Origin: Cyrtodaria siliqua
Lineage: Eukaryota > Mollusca > Bivalvia > Adapedonta > Hiatellidae
Reading direction: 5' to 3'
Assembly (NCBI GenBank): GCA_037043455.1
Contig: JAWPHD010001325.1
Coordinates: 32,501 to 96,500 of the forward strand
DNA: 64,000 bases
The position numbers and the translations under genes were made by a program. Shown piece by piece: positions 11,581-22,079 of this stretch. The notes beneath the pieces are model-generated. The model was not told where the DNA came from and made no database searches. It saw nothing but the letters and a program-made list of their open reading frames with translations. Positions within the stretch are counted from its first letter, which is position 1. Each line of letters starts with the position of its first letter.

Positions 11581-12439
11581 GTAAGGCATTGTTTAATAGA
11601 TCTAAAGCATTACCATAGCCAAAACATTATGCAAGCAAACCTTGTCAAGATTACCTAGTATGAAGAATATGTTCAACAAAATGACCACAATATGTTTGTG
11701 TATAATTTCTGATAGACTAGAAATGATTATAACAGTATATATTGTGTGTACGCCAGGGAGAAATATTTTCCCCAGTTTTGTTTGTGGTGTTAATAAATAA
11801 ATTAGAATATACCTTTCTAAGCAAAGGTCTTACTGGAATCTATGAATGTTCATGTTATAGTATGTTGATGTGCAAATACTGTAGAAGAACTACAGCATTA
11901 ATTTAACTTGTTAAGCGAATATTGTGAAATCTTGCAACTGATGGTAAATTCACCAAAAACATAATTTGCTGTTGCTGTTCTTGTTTTTTGTTGAGAAAGC
12001 GGAACACTACCTAGACATTTATTTTTTGCTTATGATGTAACCTTGACATGTTAAATGATTAAATAGCAGTATTTAAAAACTGGTGGTTCATTTCCCGCAG
12101 GACACTTGCGAGTCAAGGTCAAATGGCATTTTTAAATGTATATGCAAATTAGCATGTATTCTAACGAATCATCAATTGAAATATCTTCATAACCTTGTTT
12201 CCATTATTTTATTTTAATTACTTTAGTCAGATTTGAAGGTTTACATAGACAAATAGTATAGACAGCGTTCATTTAAAAGTCTGCAAAACAAACCTCTGTA
12301 TATTAAAAAGACCACGCAAAATGATTTGTTTAAGGAGAATTAAGTAGCATTTTATACCAAATATTAACATGATAAAATATTGGATTAATGTTTTAAGCAT
12401 GAATGAATTTAAATCTGTAAAACTATTCTATACAAGTAG
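11581..12439 (+). other. Start of intron 2, nothing recognisable
   Basis: AT-rich intronic DNA. No RNA gene, ORF or repeat is supported. Confidence 0.4.
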
Positions 12440-12535
12440 ATATTAAAGTCGAAAGTCGAACAGGAAATGTAGCATTCAAGGACCACGGTCGACCAAACAC
12501 ACGCATAAATAAGAAACAAATGTGTTTAAGGATAA
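12440..12535 (+). repeat. Fragment of interspersed repeat R2
   Basis: Contains AGGAAATGTAGCATTCAAGG, ACCACGGTCGACCAAACACA, AAACAAATGTG and AAGGATAAAA in family order, then diverges. About 95 bp, truncated at the 3' side. Confidence 0.55.
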
Positions 12536-12925
12536 AATATGAGTGTGATACAATCCCTGTGGGATGAAGAGATAACAATATTGATTGGAAGTACGGGGAG
12601 ATGTTTTACGGTCACCACACGGCACAACATGATGTTAAATGATATGGATACCCAAATAGAATGGGCGCCAGTGTGATATCATTCATTATTTTCTGTTGAG
12701 TTTTGGTTAGTCCAACATATTTGAGTTCATGTTTTTTTTTTCAATTGCAGAGCTTCTCTTTGCTCAATTTTTATAAATGTGTATCCGACAATATCTTGTC
12801 TTCTTCCATTCTAAATACTTTTTTCATTTCTGTTTAACTGCTGAATCTAAAATCTACAGCACTTTTGTTTATTTCTATAAAAAATTGTACATCATACTAT
12901 AATACGATTTCAAGACTACTAATTG

Positions 12926-13132
12926 TGGAGTGCGTGGTCCAGTGGTAGAGCGCCGAACTCCAGATCGAAAGGTCGTGAGTTCGATCCTCGCCGCGGCCAC
13001 GTTATTTATCCTTGAGCAAGATAATTAATCCACATTGTTTAGTACTGGTTCTACCCAGGAAGCCATCGAGAGTGATTAATCTAAGTTGCAATAACTTGTT
13101 TCGCAATCGATGTAAAATAAATATGTTTAAAA
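12926..13132 (+). mobile_element. tRNA-derived SINE, family S1, with 15-bp target duplication
   Basis: The head is tRNA-like, with box A TGGTCCAGTGG at 12935-12945 and box B GTTCGATCC at 12979-12987. The body carries GTACTGGTTCTACCCAGGAAG, and the tail is ATCGATGTAAAATAAATATGTTTAAAA. The identical 15-mer CAAGACTACTAATTG flanks both sides (12911-12925 and 13133-13147), showing target-primed insertion. The same family occurs in reverse at 63709-63916. It is not a functional tRNA gene: the acceptor arms do not pair and the anticodon arm is degraded. Confidence 0.9.
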
Positions 13133-13292
13133 CAAGACTACTAATTGCAATAATAGTCACACATCATAAAATAAAACTGAATTTCTAAACTAGTTGTATA
13201 CCTAAAAGTTTTTATTGTGTTATAGAAGGGTGCACGTTAGCAATATTTTGTTCTCATTTAGATGTGTTATATAATCATATGGTTTATTTCAG

Positions 13293-13458
13293 ATGGGAAA
13301 GCAGGGGTTCTAAGGCTACGAGTGGCAAAACTATATCTGATCTGATGAAAGCCGGTCATGTCGATAAACCGTATGGAGTTGGTCCAGGATCGAGCATATG
13401 TTGGGGCGCAACCAACAACATAATGAAGAAATCAGGCAGGAGAAAGCGTGCCTGTTAA
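13293..13458 (+). CDS. Exon 3 (last) of small secreted LRAT/NlpC-like protein, 127 aa in total
   Basis: Acceptor TTATTTCAG ends at 13292. The first A completes CA|A (Gln73), so residues run HMSSQ-WESRGS. The exon ends in the stop TAA at 13456-13458. The spliced CDS is 65+153+166 = 384 nt, exactly 128 codons with no internal stop, and this frame agreement across two introns is strong evidence for a live gene. The exon supplies GKTISDLMKAG and GSSICWGATNNIMK, with Cys109 in the position of the catalytic Cys that follows the two His in permuted papain-like enzymes (LRAT, NlpC/P60). The C-terminus is basic (GRRKRAC). By inference it is a secreted enzyme-like or binding protein. At about 106 residues when mature it is shorter than typical LRAT proteins, so activity is not certain. 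I recognise similar short secreted proteins in molluscs but no functional name. Confidence 0.85.
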
Positions 13459-13577
13459 CATACTGAAGCGTCCACCATTGTTGATGTATTAATTTCTACC
13501 ATAACAATGCTGCTTTTTATGCTTAATTTCCGTGTCGGTTGAGTGCGATATTGGTAACATACAAATGCCCATTAACA

Positions 13578-13583
13578 AATAAA
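13578..13583 (+). terminator. Poly(A) signal AATAAA of the small secreted protein gene
   Basis: AATAAA lies 120 bp downstream of the stop at 13458 and is followed by another AATAAA-like run. It is the first canonical hexamer after the CDS on this strand. Confidence 0.6.
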
Positions 13584-14239
13584 ATAAAAATTAACTTGTT
13601 CAGTTGGAGATATACATGTATATTATAATAAAATAACTTTTGTAACATTCGACATTTCCTTACTTTGTGTCGGAGAGTGCATGTTTACTACTATAGGTAA
13701 AATAGTGCACGGAAATCAGTGTTAAATTCAATATAAAAAGTTTCCTTACTACAAAATGATCGAACGTATACTGAAACAATGTTTGTATCTTGTATGTATT
13801 CTTACTGTTCCTCAATGTTCTCTTTTATTGGGAAGATCGGTCATTCGTTTGATCACTATAATTTAATTTAACATCGGAATCGTCTCTGTAGATGGTCTGC
13901 GGTTGTTTTCTTGGTTGTTCGCCCATCATTTCTCTATATTTACATATTGGCTGCGGCTCACAAATTACTTTTCCATAGGTCACAATGCTTGCTGTTCCGA
14001 AGATAAAAATAAAACATCTCATACAAATTCAAAATGTTGTTTTATTTTCAAGATATATCGAAATCCAGTCAGTGTGCTAGAGGTTTAAATAAAAGGTTTC
14101 CCCTAAAATCAAAATCAAGAAACTGTAATTCAGTAGATTTCGAAAATTTCTAACGCAGTTGTAGTGGTAATGCTAGTAAAACATGATGCTAAAATGATTT
14201 TAGTTGGAATGTTTTAGAATTAGGTACACCGAAAGCTGC

Positions 14240-14858
14240 ATTTACCCAAGTACTTGGTCATATGCATTGTTAGCATTGGTGGACATCACTGAACGATTAA
14301 AAAAATACCAAGTTCAAGGTCATATTTTGCTTATTTTTTCCAAACTTAACCTTGGTTAGGTAACTTAACCTTGGTTAGGTAACTTAACCACAGTCAACTT
14401 TATGTGATTGCCTCACTTTATGTCTTTGATACTTGGTCATATATATTGTTGGCAATGGTGGACATCGCTGAACGACACAAATTACCAATGTCAAGGTCAT
14501 GTATTGAGTTATTTACCCTAAACATTAGTTTGGTTAGGTAAGTTAACCTCAGTTAACTTCTTCTAATAACTTTAATGTCTTTGTGTGATACTTGGTCATA
14601 TGTATTGTTGGCATTGGTGGACATCACTGAACGACAAAAAATACCAAGGTCAATGTCATGTTTTGAATTATTTACCCTAAACATCAGTTTGGTTAGGTAA
14701 GTTAACCTCAGATAACTTTTTCTGATAACTTTAATTTCTTTGTTTGATACTTGGTCATATGTATTGTTGGCATTGGTGAACATCACTGAACAACACAAAA
14801 TACCAGGTCAAGGTCATGTTTTCTTTATTTTCCCCAAACTTAACCTTGCTTAGGTAAC
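14240..14858. repeat. Tandem repeat, about 160-180-bp unit, about four copies
   Basis: The phrase ACTTGGTCATATGTATTGTTGGCATTGGTGGACATC recurs near 14251, 14431, 14590 and 14750. Each is followed by CTGAACGACA, AATACCAAGGTCAAGGTCATG, a TTATTTTCCC block and GGTTAGGTAACTTAACC. Two more unit fragments continue at 16027-16244 and 16939-16970, split off by the two insertions described below. Not coding. Confidence 0.8.
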
Positions 14859-16026
14859 TTAAAGGGGCAACATTCCCTACCCTGGTAGGGAGAGATTGGA
14901 GGTGTGTCTTATCAATTACACCAGCTATACAGGCCTGTCAGTTACAGTGAATGACTCTAAAATAGCACCATATGTAGATGCAGAGTTTGCAGACGACAGA
15001 AAAATGTACTTACAAATCAGTTAGGAGTAAAGTTTTTCAATCTAATGACTCCAAACTACTAGTATAATTTCTGCTTGTTTTATTGGAACTGTGACAGTTT
15101 TTTAATATTATTACTTTATGTTTTACCCTTTTATTTTCATCTCTAATATCCATTGCACTGTGTATAATATACAAAAGAATTGCTATGAACATTTACAAAT
15201 GCAATCTGATGACTAAACAGAACTTCACACTTCTAGCAAATATTTCATGACAACTTATCCGTGTTAAATGAAAATTAATTGCCAATTATAGTTGGTCTGG
15301 AGAAACAGTGTATATATACTGCAGTACACAAGATATGCCTATAATTTGGACATGTATGTTAGGATGACATAAAGCATAACTGTACAAATTATTGTTTAGG
15401 AATGGATGATGGAGATAATAAGATAAGGAATTACATTGTATATATTTATGACTCACTAAGCCTGAGGAGGGAATGTTCAATTTATATAGAAGTGCATAAT
15501 GACGTTTTTGATTCTGATGTGAACATGGTAGAGATGAATTGTTATCTAGAACACATGAATAGTCACAGATACAAACATCCCATCTCAGAGTACTCTGCTA
15601 CGGAGGTTTACACACAATTATATATCTAACCCATAACGCTGAGTGTCTGCTGTACACACTACCACAGCTGAGTGTCTGTCGTCTGCTGTAAACACTACCA
15701 CAGCTGAGTGTCTGTCGTCTGCTGTAAACACTACAACGTTTATTTGTCTACAGTTCATAACCCCACAGACTCCTCCCTTATATTTTCAAATTTCTGTCAG
15801 TTGTGTTTAAAAAAAACTAGATATAATAAATACTTTTTCACAAATTTGTTTTGACCAATACACTTGTTTAATATCAGTTTACTTCTGTGCCAAATATTGA
15901 TTTTTTATGACATGGAGTTTTAAAATATTTTGAAAAAGGTCTCCCTGATTTAACCATGTATAAATTTAAATGAAAAACCTGCCCCAGCTCCATCTAGTGG
16001 CTTTTATACGGCAGTTGGGCCTTTAA
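14859..16026. mobile_element. TTAA-flanked 1.17-kb non-autonomous element (family M3)
   Basis: The tandem block GGTTAGGTAACTTAA is interrupted at TTAA (14859-14862) and resumes at TTAA (16023-16026) as TTAACCTTGGTTAGGTAACTTAACC. The left end reads TTAAAGGGGCAACATTCC and the right end in reverse complement TTAAAGGCCCAACTGCC, a short imperfect inverted repeat. An internal 42-bp tandem (AGCTGAGTGTCTGTCGTCTG unit) lies at about 15630-15740. A 75-aa frame (15402-15629) and a 64-aa frame on the other strand are unrecognised and probably not genes. Confidence 0.7.
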
Positions 16027-16244
16027 CCTTGGTTAGGTAACTTAACCTCAGTTAACTTTATGTCATTGCCTCACTTTATGTCTTTGATACGTGGTCATAT
16101 GTATTGTTGGACATCGCTGAATGACAAAAAATACCAAGGTCCAGGTCATATTTTGCGTTATTTTCCCAAAACTACACCCTGGTTAAACAACTTAACCTCA
16201 GTAACTTAACTTTTTACTATTTTCCTCGCTTTTATTTGTTTGAT

Positions 16245-16932
16245 TACGGTGTCCTGTTAGGGCCATCCTACCATCGCATCTTACCATCGGGCATCGACCT
16301 AGGTCGATTGTAAGATGCGATGGTCGATGGTAAGCTGCGATGGTAAGATGCGATGGTCGATGATAAGATGCGATGGTCGATAGTAAGATACGATGATAAG
16401 ATGCGATGGTCGATAGTAAGATGCGATGGTAAGATGCGATGGTCGATGATATGGACTATTGACCATCGCATCTTACCATCGCATCTTACCATCGACCATC
16501 GCATCTTACCATCGACCATCGCATCTTACCATTGACCATCGCATCTTACCATCGACCATCGCATCTTACCATCGACCATCGCAGCTAACCATCGACCATC
16601 GCATCTTACCATCGCATCTTTTCATCGACCATCGCATCTTACCATCGCATCTTACCATCGCATCTTACTATCAACCATAGCATCTTACCATCTACCATCG
16701 CATCTTACCATCTACCATCGCATCTTACCATCGCATCTTACCATCGACTATCGCATCTTACCATCGACCATCGCATCTTACCATAGCATCTTTTCATCGA
16801 CCATCGCATCTTACCATCGCATCTTACCATCGCATCTTACTATCGACCATCGCATCTTACTATCGACCATCGACTTAGATCGATAGTCGATGGTAAGATG
16901 CGATGGTAAGATGGCCCTAACAGGATACCGTA
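16245..16932. mobile_element. TIR element filled with a strand-switching minisatellite, 6-bp target duplication
   Basis: The left end is TACGGTGTCCTGTTAGGGCC and the right end GGCCCTAACAGGATACCGTA. The inverted repeat continues as CATCYTACCATCGCATCTTACCATCG, about 45 bp in all. TTTGAT directly flanks both sides (16239-16244 and 16933-16938), and outside it the ~165-bp tandem block continues (ATACTTGGTCATATG). The interior consists of ACCATCGCATCTT/AAGATGCGATGGT blocks in both orientations: mostly GATGCGATGGT to about 16450 and mostly ACCATCGCATC after it. Small open frames inside (HRILPST-like) are repeat artefacts. Confidence 0.85.
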
Positions 16933-17248
16933 TTTGATACTTGGTCATATGAAGTGTTGTAATGCATATGCTGTTTGCCGCGGTGGGCGAGACACCCTCA
17001 GACCGAGGTCCTGTTATAGGCGGAACATAGCAGACATTGATTCGTGTTATGTGTTTTATATGCACATTTCATGTGTTCATATAAAAGGAACTCTCTTAGA
17101 TGTAAACACTTTAGATTTAGACAAAAATAAATATTTTACAAACTTTTCGAAACATATTACTTAACACAGAACCTTTTCTAAAATGTATTTAAACTAAGAA
17201 TATTAGATATGAACGTGAGTAATTAGGACTTTTATCAGTGTATGACTA

Positions 17249-17551
17249 ACATAATATTGTTTGAGAATCCTAACTCGGACAAGATATACACGGCATTAAC
17301 CTGGCTGGCCTTGATGATTAAAGCCGTTTATATCAAACTCAAACTGGAGCGTCGAATTAAGAGTTACCAACTCAATTCATTTTACGCATATTCAGTCACG
17401 GGTATTTTAAGAACCCGCGAACAAACGTGAATAAACGTATACTTTTAATCGGCACATATACATTATTATATAAAATGAACACCTAGATAGAGTTTTGATA
17501 AACGGTTTTGTATTGTAGTTTTGCCGTCATTAAGAGGGTTAGTTTCTTTAA
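17249..17551 (+). mobile_element. TTAA MITE family M1, copy 4, left end lost
   Basis: Carries the family interior (TTTGAGAATCC, GAGTTACCAACTC, GATAGAGTTTTGATAAACGG) and the right end GGGTTAGTTTCTTTAA at 17548-17551. The terminal CTATCCCGCCA on the left is missing. Confidence 0.65.
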
Positions 17552-17591
17552 CGATGAGCAAAATTATGTCAAATTAGTCACAATGTGCAAA

Positions 17592-18075
17592 TATACTGAA
17601 AGGAAAAAGAAACGCAAGGTGCGTATTTCCGCTATATATTGTATGTTTAATATGCTACTGCTAATCGAATGGTACAGGGCGACATTAGGCCTGTCCTTTT
17701 AGAAAGAAGGTTTAAACATCACTGATCACACCAATGGTTACCCCTTTAAAGTTTCATTATCGTCAGAATGCGCATTTGGCTAAAGCAGGTGAGCAAACTT
17801 AGGCTTTAAATGTTGCAATCACAACATTAAATACAGTACTGAACTGGCTCAATTTTTCAAAGAGGAACTTCAACATTTATGAATTTCTTGTTACAATGTG
17901 AACTCTGATTAAAACGTCTACAGCATCACAGTTGTGTCCTTTCTCTAACTAACTGCACCTTTTTATTTTACAAAACATCTTGGGATTTCCTTGGAATATA
18001 TATGGAATTAAGTGTGCAGTATATAAAATATATAGCGGAAATACGCACCCTGCGTTTCTTTTTCCTTTCAGTATA
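17592..18075 (+). mobile_element. 484-bp MITE, family M2, copy 1
   Basis: The left end is TATACTGAAAGGAAAAAGAA and continues ACGCAAGGTGCGTATTTCCGCTATAT; the right end is the inverse (ATATAGCGGAAATACGCA to TTCCTTTCAGTATA). Terminal inverted repeats are about 45 bp. No transposase is present. The element has exactly the same length as the copy at 18881. Target site duplication is not resolvable beyond a possible TA. Confidence 0.9.
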
Positions 18076-18880
18076 TTAATGTTCATAAATCCTTACGTGT
18101 GAGATGGTACGATATGCAATATATACTCCTCAAAATCAGTTAAGGACCATCCCTTCTTTATTTCAATAAGATTAAAGTTTGCATCATCGCAACACACATT
18201 GCATTCCAAAAATGGAAAATGTTTCGTGTTTCTGTATTCTTCGGGCGCATTTTACACCAAATATTTTTTTGGAAAATTCAGATTTTGAAATTTCAATAAA
18301 ATGCTTTTTTTCACCCAAAACATTTTATGTATATTATTTTCATGATTATTGATCCCTTAACAAACATCTGTCACCATTTTCTTTAGAATAACGCTACAGA
18401 TAAGTGTGCAGTGCCAAATATGCAACTAGGTCTTGAAAATTTACTCCATTTTGGACGGGATAAAAAAAAGCGTTTTTCAAAACTATTCGGTTAAGCATTT
18501 AAACTGTCAAAGGTTAGTCAATTTTGGGGAAAATTAAAATTTCGCGTCCATAGTTCCATTAGTAGTGATTAAACGTAATGAATAATTTATAAAAACATAT
18601 TAAAACTTTTTAGTATTGTTGTTTTGGGGCAAATTAATGATTTTTAGAAATTATCAAAAATATTGGACTCTTTTTATGTAACAGAACTATGTATATCAAC
18701 ACTTTGTTCTTTCATCTAATGCAGAAGACTAGACAATGTCCAGTTTAATGCAACATTGCTTACGCATTCTGTGTAATCGTTTAAAAATGGTATGTATTCA
18801 ATTTCACTTGTAAGCAGATTGAAAAAATATTCTTGCCGTCCTTAACTTATTTTGAGGAATACGTAGACCTATACTCTGTA
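18076..18880. other. Spacer between the two M2 MITEs
   Basis: About 800 bp of AT-rich DNA (for example CATTTTTTTTGG-like runs and GGAAAATTCAGATTTTGAAA) with no coding or RNA signal I can support. Sequences near 18100-18600 read like a degraded dispersed repeat, but I cannot define its borders. Confidence 0.35.
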
Positions 18881-19364
18881 TATACTGAAAGGAAAAAGAA
18901 ACGCATACTGGGTATCTCCGCTATATATTGTATGTTTAATATGCTACTGCTAATCGAATGGTACAGGGCGATATTAGGCCTGTCCTTTCGGAAAGAAGGT
19001 TTAAACAGCACCGAACACACCAATGGTTACTCTTTTAAAGTTGTATTATGAACAAAATGCGCATTTGGCTCAAGCAGGTGAGCAAACTTAGGCTTTAAAC
19101 GTTGCAGTCTCTTAACATTAAACACAATACTGAAATGGCTTAACTTTTTCAAGTGCAACTTCAACATTTATGAATTTCCTGTAACAAAGTATACTTTGAT
19201 TAAAAGGTCTAATACATGACAGTTGTCCTTTCTGTAATTAGTTGTAGCCCCATTTTGTTCAAAACACGTTGAGATATATCTGGAATATTACATAGAATTA
19301 GGTGTATCTAATAGAGTAGTATAGGCAATTTTTTGATTATGCGTCTCTTTTTCCTTTCAGTATA
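18881..19364 (+). mobile_element. 484-bp MITE, family M2, copy 2
   Basis: Begins TATACTGAAAGGAAAAAGAA and ends CTTTTTCCTTTCAGTATA, then runs into a TATATATA repeat. The interior matches copy 1 (GCTACTGCTAATCGAATGGT, GGCCTGTCCTTT, GGTTTAAACA). The length is 484 bp, equal to copy 1. The right TIR has diverged (ATTATGCGTCTC). Confidence 0.88.
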
Positions 19365-19386
19365 TATATATATATATAAATGTACC

Positions 19387-19708
19387 TAAAATTAGATATA
19401 AAAATCGAAAAGGAAAAGTAGCATTCAAGGACGACAGTCCCAAACACACAAACAAAGAACAACTATATACAAAGATGTAAAAAAGGCAAGATAAGACTTC
19501 ATAAACACACAAGGATTGACAATAAGGCTACCGCCTAGGAACGGTCAGTTGCAAAATAGGTCGCTGGGGGGTTTAAACCAGGTTCTAGGGTGCACCAAAC
19601 CTCTCACTTACCCTACTGTCATCCCAATAAAACGGAACAGTGTAAATAAAGAAATCCATCCCCGCCATGAACTATTCTCTAACCAACAAGGCACCATTAA
19701 TAGGTAAT
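19387..19708 (+). repeat. Interspersed repeat R2, long copy
   Basis: Holds the family blocks in order: GTAGCATTCAAGGACGACAG, CAAAGATGTAAAAAAGGCAA, GGATTGACAATAAGGCTACC, GGAACGGTCAGTTGCAAAAT, GTTTAAACCAGGTTCTAGGG, TGCACCAAACCTC, GTCATCCCAATAAAACGG and AAAGAAATCC. The 63-aa open frame is incidental. Confidence 0.7.
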
Positions 19709-19950
19709 ATAAGTAAAACTCAAACATTCTCGTGTATATATAAATACAAAACACAATAGCCTAGAAAGCCACACAGAATGTACTCATTGACTTGGCATAA
19801 GACAGAGCAACACGAGAATAAACCATTAAGGGCACGACAAGACAATATTGCAGACAAACAACCAACGTCACCAGAATACATTTCGTTATAATACTATTTA
19901 ACTATATATAAATACAAAATGATATTCAAGCCCTCGGTATTTTAATCTTT

Positions 19951-20153
19951 TTAGCACAGTGCATATTGACGTGATTCGAAGCCATTGACATTTTTCCATT
20001 TATACATATCGCCACTGTTCAATACTGCACAATTTAACGCAATAGGACGAGGCTGCCCTGTCCCCCAGTTGTCTGTTACAACACGACTGCTGGTTCCCCA
20101 CCACCAATCGTCGTCTGTTATTCTATCTGTCATTCCAAGCCAAACACTTTTCC
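19951..20153 (-). CDS. Terminal exon of PAN-sushi-CTLD gene: C-terminal half of C-type lectin-like domain
   Basis: Acceptor TTTACAG (20160-20154), coding from 20153, stop TAA at 19951-19953 directly after the last Cys. It encodes GKSVWLGMTD..., DDWWWGTSS, NWGTGQPRPIALNCA, YKWKNVNGF and RQYALC. These are the WLG core, the W.W motif, the GQP loop and the two C-terminal cysteines of a C-type lectin-like domain. The carbohydrate motif is QPR rather than EPN/QPD, and the usual WND is WKN, so classical Ca-dependent sugar binding is doubtful. The exon joins 20949-21045 in frame (1 nt + 2 nt make Gly). The 124-aa frame reported upstream of the acceptor is intron. Confidence 0.8.
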
Positions 20154-20948
20154 CTGTAAATGAACGAAGAACAAACACGTCATATGTTATATATAAAAGC
20201 AATGCAACGTTAAAGCGAGAAAGACCGAGGTAAGAATAGTAAGCTCTTGGATTTGTAACAGTACTGTTTGAAGAGACACACGGACTCTTGATTGCATATT
20301 TACAAAAATCGGTATTGATACGCATTTGGATAGTTCAAAGCAAATTGTTCTGGCATATTTCTAAGTATCTGTGTTATACTGCATGAATACAAAGGTAGAA
20401 TAACGGCGAAATATTGAAAGCTTTTTTGTCTGCAAAAAATCAACGTTTTACTTCATTAGATGACAGCAGGTTTAAACTCAAAACGATACTGGATTAATAA
20501 ATGTTGCTGCTCATTTTACTGCCGAATGTTTTTTTCCAAGATTTACTATGAGGGGTTTCTACAAGAACATTTAGACATAATAAAGAAGTAATTGTAGAGT
20601 ACATATATTTCTTTAAAGCAAGATAATATTTCATGTATAAAGATGAAATAATAAAAAATACTTCTACGAATTTAATAATACATTTATGTTTACATATCAG
20701 TTCTGTAACAGTTCATACAATTGTGTTAACCCTTTCGCTGCCATAGTCGAAAACTTTGATATTGTAACCTGAGTAGACCCAAATCAACATGCACACTATG
20801 GGCAGACTGATCAGGGTTAACACTGTTCACCACTCACTAAGAATGTTTTTCATAACTCTTTAAATATAAAATATATCCGAAAGGTTTGAATTTGAATTTT
20901 AGCAGACGACATTTGAAATTTGGCGACGAAAGTGTTAAAAACCATTAC
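20154..20948 (-). other. Intron between the two CTLD exons
   Basis: Runs from donor GTAATG (20948) to acceptor TTTACAG. A repeat-like segment at about 20730-20850 (CCCTTTCGCTGCC... GGCAGACTGATCAGGGTTAA) resembles other dispersed repeats. No further coding is seen. Confidence 0.45.
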
Positions 20949-21045
20949 CCTCCACTCCAGTTGTCACCAAGTAGTCTGTCACCAGATCGACCTCATCCTC
21001 AGTTTCCAGGTAGAGTAAATGGCTGTTCAATCCAGTACAGAAATC
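20949..21045 (-). CDS. Penultimate exon of PAN-sushi-CTLD gene: N-terminal part of the lectin domain
   Basis: Acceptor CATGCAACAG (to 21046) and donor GTAATG (20948-20943) bound a 97-bp exon that starts in phase 0 and ends in phase 1. It encodes DFCTGLNSHLLYLETEDEVD then LVTDYLVTTGVEG. This is the 'C..LN.HL..LET..E...V..YL' helix/strand of C-type lectin-like domains and matches in phase both the previous exon (25198-25310) and the next. The acceptor side of this exon has been copied 234 bp upstream (21268-21382), where the copy is broken by an AATG repeat after about ten exon bases. Confidence 0.8.
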
Positions 21046-21382
21046 CTGTTGCATGAAACATAAAATCAAAACTGACATGTACTCGGGCAAACACAGTTCT
21101 TCAGATTCTCGGGTATAATCATATGAACATTTCATAAATGAATGAACATTTCATAAATGAATGAATGAATGAATGAATGAATGATTGAATGAATGAATGA
21201 ATGAATGAATGAATGAATGAATGAATGAATGAATGAATGAATGAATGAATGAATGAATGAATGATCAAGTACAGAAATCCTGTTGCATGAAACATAAAAT
21301 CAAAACTGACATGTACTCGGGCAAACACAGTTCTTCAGATTATCGGGTATAATCATATGAACATTTCATAAATGAATGAATG
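21034..21382. repeat. 115-bp segmental duplication around an exon border, separated by (AATG)n
   Basis: 21034-21148 and 21268-21382 are nearly identical (AGTACAGAAATCCTGTTGCA ... ATGAACATTTCATAAATG; one clear change, TTCTCGG versus TTATCGG). They are separated by AATG repeats. The duplicate keeps the acceptor of the 97-bp lectin exon but almost none of its coding sequence. Confidence 0.9.
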
Positions 21383-21705
21383 AATGAATTAAATAAATGA
21401 ATGAATGAATGAATGAATGAATGAATGTATGAATGAATGAATGAATGAATGAATGAATGAATGAATGAATGAATGAATGAATGAATGAATGAATGAATGA
21501 ATGAATGCATGGATGAATGAATGAATGAATGAATGAACGAACGAACGAACGAACGAACGAACGAACGAACGAAATGAATGAATGAATGAATGAATGAATG
21601 AATGAATGAATGAATGAATGAATGAATGAATGAATGAATGAATGAATGAATGAATGAATGAATGAACGAGCGAAAGAACGAGAACAAACGAAAAAACGAA
21701 TGAAA
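21135..21705. repeat. (AATG)n microsatellite in two blocks with a GAAC sub-block
   Basis: AATG repeats fill about 21135-21264 and 21371-21705. A pure (AACG) sub-block at about 21536-21571 (minus strand FVRSFVRS) has spread as a local variant. The IHSF open frames on the minus strand come from this repeat and are not genes. Confidence 0.95.
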
Positions 21706-22079
21706 TAGATCATATTGTGCCCTAAAACGGATGAAAATGAACTATAAAAAACAATTATTAAACATTACGATAAAATGTAACGATATATAATTATGAAGAT
21801 CAAGAAATACCCGTGAACGGATGTGTCACGGCATGTGCCTCAGGTGTGATATTCCAGTGTGACAGTACTATCAAGTAAAGCATTGAGCTCACTGTTGTAA
21901 GCAAACACCGTCGTGCTAGGACGTAAAATTAAATGGCATTGTGTTGTTTTAAATTGGACACCAGTTTAATCCATACATACCGCATTGGTTGCCAATTACA
22001 ATTAATATGTGGTATTGATGAAAAACGTATCATGCCAGAACAAAGCATTTATACAGCAAGAATATTGCTCACGATAGGT

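Noticed and set aside
12926..13000. Functional tRNA gene
   Set aside because: Boxes A and B are present, but the acceptor stem does not pair, the body continues into a SINE and a 15-bp target duplication surrounds it.
16268..17065. Short frames HRILPST/MVDGKMRW on both strands
   Set aside because: Come from the GATGCGATGGTAA repeat inside the TIR element.
17508..19051. Similar 64- and 72-aa frames (YTERKKKR...LLLIEWYRA)
   Set aside because: Their similarity is due to both lying in copies of the same 484-bp MITE; no start or stop conservation beyond that.
21119..21713. Minus-strand IHSFIHSF frames
   Set aside because: Translation of (AATG)n; several frames open at once.
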